Assembly: GCA_947568835.1 (NCBI GenBank)
Contig: OX387610.1
Location: forward strand, 2,907,001 to 2,971,000
Length of the DNA stretch: 64,000 bases
Origin: Protonemura montana
Lineage: Eukaryota > Arthropoda > Insecta > Plecoptera > Nemouridae
Direction: 5' to 3'
Under the pieces are notes generated by a model that did no database searches, was not told the DNA's origin, and was given only the letters and a program-made list of their open reading frames with translations. The translations under genes and the position numbers were made by a program. The number at the start of each line of letters is the position of its first letter. The stretch's first letter is position 1. Below, in pieces: positions 57,412-64,000 of the stretch.

Positions 57412-57544
57412 CTTTGTGTCTGCTTCTGGGAGGGCCGCCGTCAACGATGCTTGGAGGCGTTGGCTGCCGTCGGCACACGTCCTTGCCGCTACCAGGATCG
57501 CGGTCAGGAGCCTCTTCCTTGATCAGCTTCGTCTCCATTGACTG
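57412..57544 (-). CDS. nvy: Exon A, N-terminal exon of the MTG/ETO family gene
   Basis: The minus strand shows a pyrimidine-rich acceptor ending in CCACAG, then a possible start ATG at 57538-57536. From it 42 codons read METKLIKEEAPDRD, a Gly/Ser patch and a basic Pro-rich end with PPRSRHK, followed by donor AAAG/GTAGTA. The exon ends in phase 1, which matches the phase of exon B exactly and restores a glycine codon at the junction. The reading frame also stays open upstream of the ATG to the acceptor, so the ATG may be internal and a further 5' exon may exist. A second AG three bases downstream is an alternative acceptor. N-termini of this family are poorly conserved and vary between isoforms, so the assignment rests on splice sites, phase and composition. 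A 43-bp minisatellite ends about 50 bp beyond the donor. Confidence 0.62.
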
Positions 57545-57649
57545 CTGTGGACACAGAGAGACACCAAATCCTGATTAGCATAAGGTCCTGCTTGTCAGAG
57601 TTGCAGGGCTGCAAATTCATGGCTGGGATTTCGTATACTGCCTTGCATT

Positions 57650-57960
57650 GTGTGGCTTAACGACGCACTGTTCTGACAGCGGGTCATGCAGCACTGGTGT
57701 CAGTGAATGTGTGGATGATGATGATGACTAACTTAACTTAGCTTAGAAGGAAGGTGCGGAAAACCTGGTGCCGGCACGTAGTCTACTCCTGTCGAAGACC
57801 AAGAGGACCACCGGCTTAATGTCCGTTCCGAAGGACGGTACAACGCGAACAATAGGATTCCTAGATTAATGCTGTCAATTTTATTTCTCGTGAGTTCACC
57901 AATGTTAAGCGTTAGGAAATGGATTTAGTATTGGATGGATGACCACTAAAGAGAAGCTAC
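57650..57960 (-). mobile_element. 5S-related SINE, diverged copy upstream of exon A
   Basis: CTTAACGACGCACTGTTCTG, GTGCCGGCACGTAGTCTACT and ACGGTACAACGCGAACAATA are conserved; the 5S-like head is degenerate (GTATTGGATGGATGACCAC occurs in the opposite sense at 57930). Confidence 0.83.
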
Positions 57961-59475
57961 CGGTCGAGGATTGTCCAGCCAAATTATAATCTCTGTCTTG
58001 AATATATTATCAGTTTTTAACACAAGATGATTTAGAATTTGATAGACAGTTTCCTATTTCAGAGGCCTCACCCCAAGATCGAATTGAAACAAATGGTTTA
58101 TGAATTATTATTTATTGACGTTCTTATGACCTTTTTTTTACACCTCATAACTTATTTCTATGTTCGATTGCAGAAAAAAAATTGTATCTACTTCATCGCA
58201 TTTCACGCCGTTAATTTGTGCATAATCAAGTCGCCTACACTTTCCAAGAAGCCCAGATTTGAAAGCTGGGAAAGTCAAATTCACTAATCATAAGAAATTG
58301 AAAATGCAGTCAATCAACATCAGCTGTTGTTATGATAAACAAAGAATGGTTAATAGTGTTAAAAAATCTTGGTAAGCTTCTGTTAAGCTCACGCCAATGA
58401 TTTAACGGCCCGTTAACAGTTTTGTTGTATACTTCTCTTATTGACTTCGTTCCTATAATGAAGTATAGAACAAGTTAGCCACTAGTGAATGTAAAGTAAA
58501 TTATGGGAAAACACTTAAAAATTGGTCAAATTATTAATATCAAAAATGCAAGAACCACATCGGCTACAATATTGAAAACTAACCACACATCCCGACATAC
58601 CCCGGTCAAATCGTGACACATGAACCCACTAGCCCCTCCCGTAAAACCAGAAATTCGAGGCCACATGTGGCCGAAATGCCCAGAAAATCCCCACGCCCGG
58701 TCCACCCTTCCGAACCAATATCGAAAAGTTGTCTGGCATACTCAACCCCTATCACAGTGGACGGGACTGGAATGGGGCACAGAGTTCCTGCTGCGAAATC
58801 TGTACCCCCCATGCACAGCCGCAAATCTAGACCCTAGTTTATGGGTCCATCTGCTACCCTCCCCCCCCCCCCCCCCACCCCACCACACCCACAGCCAGGA
58901 TGACCCTATTTGACCAACGTTCTCTACACATAAACGAGTAGGAGGTCCCATGTGCTGTCCAGCTCTTAAGCCGATATTAGAATTTTCATATCTTACATAA
59001 CATATGGGGAAGATCTGACGCATATATATTTTGTGCTATGAAGGAAGTTTAGGATTTATTTGTTTTGTCGGATGTTTTGAGATTTGAAGTCGTGGTTTGG
59101 TCAACGATACTCTTTTCGAATGTCTTCAGAACCGAAACTGGTCAGTTAAAAAGTTTACAGGAATTTTGATTGGCGACGCACTGAGTATATCTGCGTTCAG
59201 TGACAGCAAACCTTCGCGGTAGGGGCGCCACCGGTCGTTTGGGAAAACATGTGGGCCAACTGCCATTTTAAAAAACTACTGCAAAACATCTTCGCTGATT
59301 TCCGCCATTTTCCTTCAGCTCTAAAGCTTTTGTCGTGCCACGATTTTCAGTTTTTCGAGCTATTACAATAATTTTTCTACCAATTATAACAATCTTGGGA
59401 ATTATTTTGTAGGTATCATCAGTATTTTAGAAATCCCGCCACTGAAATCATATCTGTAATTTCATTCATTAGTTG
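57961..59475. other. 5' region of the gene, no exon recognised
   Basis: C16 at 58861-58876. ORFs at 58606-59023 are unrecognised. An upstream exon of the gene could be here but cannot be identified from sequence alone. Confidence 0.45.
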
Positions 59476-59477
59476 GT

Positions 59478-59952
59478 AACAATGCAGGGGACAGTCCTTG
59501 TGCTGATATCTTCTCTCACGGGCTAGACTGTAGCAATGCTGGGGACAGTCCTTGTGCTGGTATCTTCTCTCACGGGCTAGACTGTAGCAATGCAGGGGAC
59601 AGTCATTGTGCTGGTATCTTCTCTCACGGGCTAGACTGTAGCAATGCAGAGGACAGTCCTTGTGCTGGTATCTTCTCTCACGGGCTAGACTGTAGCAATG
59701 CAGAGGACAGTCCTTGTGCTGGTATCTTCTCTCACGGGCTAGACTGTAGCAATGCAGGGGACAGTCCTTGTGCTGGTATCTTCTCTCACGGGCTAGACTG
59801 TAGCAATGCAGAGGACAGTCCTTGTGCTGGTATCTTCTCTCACGGGCTAGACTGTAGCAATGCAGGGGACAGTCCTTGTGCTGGTATCTTCTTTCACGGG
59901 CTAGACTGTAGCAATGTAGGGGACAGTCCTTGTGCTGGTTTCTTCTCTCACG
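59478..59952 (-). repeat. 54-bp minisatellite, array 2, inverted (about 8.7 copies)
   Basis: Reverse complement of the 26361-28095 unit (GACAGTCCTTGTGCTGGTAT, CTCTCACGGGCTAGACTGTA). The 205-residue minus ORF through it is an artefact. No core module adjoins this array. Confidence 0.96.
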
Positions 59953-61670
59953 ATACGTATAAACATTTTTGCTCCGGAAATGTTCATTATTATTGGTAAA
60001 GTTTGTAGATAAACCGCAAAACTTTCGACCTTGCATGCAAAGGAAATTTGGCTACGTTTCAAATCAAAGTGGGGTTTTATTATAGCCGAGATAAGTTTAC
60101 ACTTTATGTTATTTTTATGAAAGTTACGATGTTTCGAAAAGTACGTCAAACTCGATGTTGTCTGTGATTGACATTTTTCCTACAAACCTTAAAAACGCAC
60201 AAAAACATCAGACGAAACCGCAATATCAGTGACACGCTTGGCATACCTCATTTTTTCATATATCCATTGATGATTTAACTGATAAAAAAAAACATTTGCT
60301 TTGGCATACACGGACCACAACCGATCGCTTTTTATTGTTTTTCACTTATGACGATGTGACCTGTCACTGTGACAGATGACAGATCTGTCACGCATTACGT
60401 TCGAAATATTTCCTAAACGTGACCGAAATACAAAAAAAATATATACAGCGTTGCATAATTGATTTAAACAATCGCAAAAATAATAACGAGCATTCAATTA
60501 GTACAAGCAACCACCGCAACGTACAGAATTCAAATATGTTCGGTTTTTTTTTCAATCACTAATCTTTATAATATAGCTTGCCGCCCCCGTTTGAAATCTG
60601 AACGGTTCTGATGAACAAATTGCAATGCAATGTTTTACTGACCGCTTTGCTTAGAACATGTACCAGAGATTTGACAGGAAAGGGGTAAAAACAATGGCAA
60701 CATTTCAAATTGATAGAATATTATGACTTGCCAGGGCCGTGTCTCACAGCACCAGAGATATCTGGGTTTAGTTTGTTTTTTTTTAAACAGTTTTTGGTGA
60801 GTTTTTAGCGGGAAAATGACAAAACTTGTTTTCAATTTTGCTAATTCGTATTTCACTGGTCGTTGAAATGGAAAAAACGGTAGAAAAACGGAAAGGAATT
60901 GTATTTTTTTTCCATTTTGCTGAAAAACATAAAAACAGCAGCGAGGTCTGTTTAAAAATATACTTTTTCAGGAATTGATTCGGTGTGCAGTGTACAGAGT
61001 TTGAAAGATGTGCTTTCAAAAGAATCAAAGTCAGTTTAACAAAGTCCGTTAAAAAGATAACGGTCAGTTTAATGCACATCTCCATGGTAACGTCCAATCA
61101 AATACTTCCGTTGACTGGAAATATAAAAATATTAATAAACTCAAAGACAAAAATAACTGGACAAGCACATTTTCTTATAATAATAATTACTTAAGTTCAA
61201 ATTTCATCAATTTTTCAATGACAAGGTTTCATAAAATCTTCCATAAAGCCACTTTATAAAACGTTTTTACGCCCAACTTCCAAGCCAGTCAAAGAGATCT
61301 ATCACAAACATCCACCAACGCGAAACGAAACGTACATCTCCCAAACTTTCCAAACTTTCCAACCAAAAAAACTCCCATACGTCACTGAACCAGCCCAAAA
61401 ACACCTCAAAAATATTTTAATTCACGCTCTCCCATCTCCAGGCGTCGCCACGATTAGCCCCGTGGAAACCTGGACCTCCAACCCACTGCCATGTAATCTA
61501 GCTACATTTAATGGATAGCCAATACCAGCCTTCTGGTTCACCGGCACCGCATGCACGAACTAGGGGGCGGTGGTGGTGAAACAAGGGTCTGCATTTATTA
61601 CTTCAAAGTACACCTGTCAGGTGGCAGGTGTCTCAAATCTCTACCTCAACAGCCATACACGGTGAGTTCA
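59953..61670. other. 5' region, no gene seen
   Basis: AT-rich; a short inverted GTGACCTGTCAC/GTGACAGATGACAG cluster at 60356-60390; ORFs unrecognised. Confidence 0.45.
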
Positions 61671-61673
61671 GGT

Positions 61674-62375
61674 GGAACCTCCTATGCTCGAACATGCTAT
61701 ACCCGTGGTAACATAAGATAGCAGAATTGAGAAGCTCTGTCAGGCGATCTCAGCATCTTCATGGGTACCAAACGTTGAATCTACCATTGAACCTCCTATG
61801 CTAGACCATGATATACCCGTGGTAACATAAGATAGCAGAATTGAGAAGCTCTGTCAGGTGATCTCAGCATCTCCATGGCTACCAAACGTTGAATCTACCA
61901 TTGAACCTCCTATGCTAGGCCATGATATACCCGTGGTAACATAAGATAGCAGAATTGAGAAGCTCTGTCAGGCGATCTCAGCATCTCCATGGCTATTAAG
62001 CGTTGAATCTACCATTGAACCTCCTATGCTAGGCCATGATATACCCGTGGTAACATAAGATAGCAGAATTGAGAAGCTCTGTCAGGCGATCTCAGCATCT
62101 CCATGGCTACCAAACGTTGAATCTACCATTGAACCTCCTATGCTAGGCCATGATATACCCGTGGTAACATAAGATAGCAGAATTGAGAAGCTTGTCAGGT
62201 GATCTCAGCATCTCCATGGCTACCAAACGTTGAATCTACCATTGAACCTCCTATGCTAGGCCATGATATACCCGTGGTAACATAAGATAGCAGAATTGAG
62301 AAGCTTGTCAGGTGATCTCAGCATCTCCATGGCTACCAAACGTTGAATGTACCACTGAACCTCCTGTGCTAGGCC
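61674..62375 (-). repeat. 114-bp satellite, array 3, inverted (about 6 copies)
   Basis: Reverse complement of arrays 1 and 2 (CCATGATATACCCGTGGTAA, GATCTCAGCATCTCCATGGC). Two units lack a CT, giving 112 bp. Confidence 0.96.
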
Positions 62376-62875
62376 AATTCTAGAGGGTCTGGCTCATCGG
62401 TTCCCGTGGTTTCTGCGATTTTTGCCGGAATATTATGTTTTTTCTGGTATAAAAATCAGCAATGTACTTGTGATGCCAAACAATGGTAAAACTGGTAAAC
62501 TTCTTCTCTTCTTTTCAATTTTCTCGATTTCTCGCTACGTCCGTAGCATATATTGTAATTTTTTCACAAGAAAAATTTGATTTCAGCTGACAGTGAACAT
62601 TTTTGAATCGATTTTATCAGTTAACGAACCGTTAGTTTGTATTTTTTTCTTGGTTGATTCACAAAAAAACTGTAAGGGCTGTTTTTCAAACGTTATTCCC
62701 TCCTGCATTTGTTTACTCCCAGAGGAACATGGTAACCATGGAGACGTTGTTAATAATAAGTGACAATAACTCAAGTGACTGTCAATCAGGTCCTTGCATT
62801 TTCATTTAAAGTTAACAAATAGTAAAATTGGTCATAAAACTTTTTTTTTGCTGTTTTGATGACTGTGGATGGAAA
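62376..62875. other. 5' region, no gene seen
   Basis: AT-rich; no recognisable feature. Confidence 0.5.
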
Positions 62876-62876
62876 A

Positions 62877-63050
62877 TGTTATCGGAAAATTGTCAGGACT
62901 GCTCAAACCTCTGAAGAAGTAACTAGTATATGTTACGAAACGTCGGGAAATTTAGTAGCCCTTTACTTAGCATTCAAAACCCAGTTCAAATAGTTTTTCT
63001 AAAAACCTTGTGCTAAGTTTACATCAAGTGGACACGAGTCTAAAAACCAT
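62877..63050 (+). mobile_element. Penelope-like dispersed repeat with best hammerhead-like core
   Basis: At 62911-62944: CTGAAGA, one extra A, GTAAC, an 8-base loop, GTTAC, GAAA, then CGTC. This matches the hammerhead order CUGANGA, stem II, GAAA, with one extra base at the stem II foot. The rest of the family continues to GGACACGAGTCTAAAAACC. Confidence 0.6.
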
Positions 63051-63167
63051 CATACGTAGAATAGTAATTATTTTCATGATACTTTTGAGCCTAGATTCAA
63101 AAGAATCTAAGAAATCCTCTGCAACGCTGTCAAAATCAATGTTTACGAATTTGTTATGCTAATTTGT

Positions 63168-63632
63168 TGTGTTTAACGACGCACTGTTTTGATAGCGGGT
63201 CATGTCCCACTGGTCTAATAAGAGGGCTAAACCTAACCTAGCCTACAAGGGAGGGGGGGAAACCCGGTGCCGGCACGAAGCCTTCTCGAGCAAGGGGACC
63301 ACCGGCTTCACGTCCCTTCCGAAGGACGGTACAACGCGAACAACAGGATTCCTCCACAAATCCATGCTGTCGAGAGGTTGATTAGCAAGGCGAGTGAAGT
63401 TGCTGTACTAACTTTCATCTCTCCAACCTCTCTACCAAACAGAACTGGTCATGTGTATGATGGTCACCCATCCAATACCTGACATAGCGCAGTGTTGCTT
63501 AACTTTCATCCCTCCAACCTCTCTCCCGAACAGAACTGGTCATGTGTATGATGGTCACCCATCCAATACCTGACCCAGCGCAGTGTTGCTTAACTTCGGT
63601 AATCTCACGAGGACCGGTGTTTCCAACACTGG
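63168..63632 (-). mobile_element. 5S-related SINE with duplicated head
   Basis: Tail GTGTTTAACGACGCACTGTT, body CACCGGCTTCACGTCCCTTC, two 91-bp head units and the 5S-like start TAATCTCACGAGGACCGGTG. Confidence 0.92.
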
Positions 63633-63635
63633 GAA

Positions 63636-64000
63636 ATGATAGACGAACAAAGAAAAGTGCACACCATTTCCCTCGCTTGGAAAAACTTATTCACCAGCTC
63701 TGTATGGCAACAGATTTTGTCCCTAAGTACCGAGTTATGCGAAACTTTTCTCCACCTCGATGTGGGTTCCAGTAAAATGATGACTTTCATTATTTCCGGA
63801 AAAACACGGCAGTTTATGCTTATAATCCGTCCACCTTGCCAGTTCGAGCGTTAACCACAAAATAAAGATTACCATAATATTAGCATGTTGTGTATGGTAA
63901 ACATTTTTACTACCGAACCCAAGGAATATATTTCAAAAAAATAACAGAAAAAAAAAACAATGTCTTCACAAAGAATTCCTTCGGGCTACGTTTTACGTTC
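63636..64000. other. 5' region, no gene seen
   Basis: Short overlapping ORFs on both strands (63542-63854) without recognisable motif; AT-rich toward the window end. Confidence 0.45.

Larger units (their letters stand above)
5308..57544 (-). other. nvy: Gene span: MTG/ETO (CBFA2T/nervy) family corepressor, five exons, 3' end outside window
   Basis: This is a gene model joining five minus-strand exons. The exon junctions are in phase 1 (A/B), 1 (B/C), 0 (C/D) and 0 (D/E); exon E ends in phase 2. The predicted product reads continuously for about 285 residues, with NHR1/TAFH at roughly residues 160-255. Family members are nuclear transcriptional corepressors with NHR1, NHR2 (oligomerisation), NHR3 and a C-terminal MYND zinc finger; the last three are not in this window. 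The first placed intron is about 42.6 kb and holds most of the repeats. Exons are GC-rich against AT-rich introns. No promoter or polyadenylation site could be assigned. The family is recognised from conserved NHR1 sequence; the choice among orthologs is inference, and invertebrates usually have a single copy. Confidence 0.9.

Overview
The window is eukaryotic, from an invertebrate animal. It is AT-rich, has spliceosomal exons with GT/AG borders, and is filled with SINEs, minisatellites, microsatellites and long poly(G/C) runs. No operons, Shine-Dalgarno sites or long intact ORFs were seen. A (TTAGG)n block, the arthropod telomere motif, makes an arthropod plausible but does not prove it.

One protein-coding gene was found. 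It lies on the minus strand and spans nearly the whole window: an ortholog of the MTG/ETO corepressors (vertebrate CBFA2T/RUNX1T1; Drosophila nervy). Five exons were placed from conserved protein sequence and splice sites: A (57412-57544), B (14545-14811), C (13705-13895), D (12165-12311) and E (5308-5432). All four internal junctions keep frame (phases 1, 1, 0, 0). Together they encode about 285 residues: an N-terminal Pro/Ser/Thr-rich region, the complete NHR1/TAFH domain, and the start of the linker to NHR2. The NHR2, NHR3 and MYND exons were not found and should lie beyond position 1. Introns are 42.6 kb (A-B), 0.65 kb, 1.39 kb, 6.7 kb and over 5.3 kb.

The rest is intronic or 5'-flanking repeat sequence. 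(1) A 5S rRNA-related SINE of about 430 bp has a dozen full or partial copies, and its 91-bp head is tandemly amplified at 41.6-42.3 kb. (2) A family carrying a tRNA-like cloverleaf has its tRNA part amplified in 52-bp steps at 2.9, 8.7, 15, 37, 45 and 56 kb. (3) A family with a constant 150-240-bp core is joined to different minisatellites (54, 60 and 53 bp) at 20, 28 and 51 kb. (4) There are minisatellites with units of 34, 43, 46, 49, 60/86, 70, 92, 114 and 118 bp. (5) There is a Penelope-like dispersed repeat with a hammerhead-like motif, a 522-bp terminal-inverted-repeat element, and a second tRNA-related SINE family.

The most notable signal is at exon E. Its 5' splice site is the first unit of an 18-copy, 34-bp tandem repeat, and all 18 units keep a GTGAGT or GTAAGT donor. 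The other side of exon E is 57 bp from a 14-copy 114-bp satellite. Most long ORFs in the window are by-products of tandem repeats.
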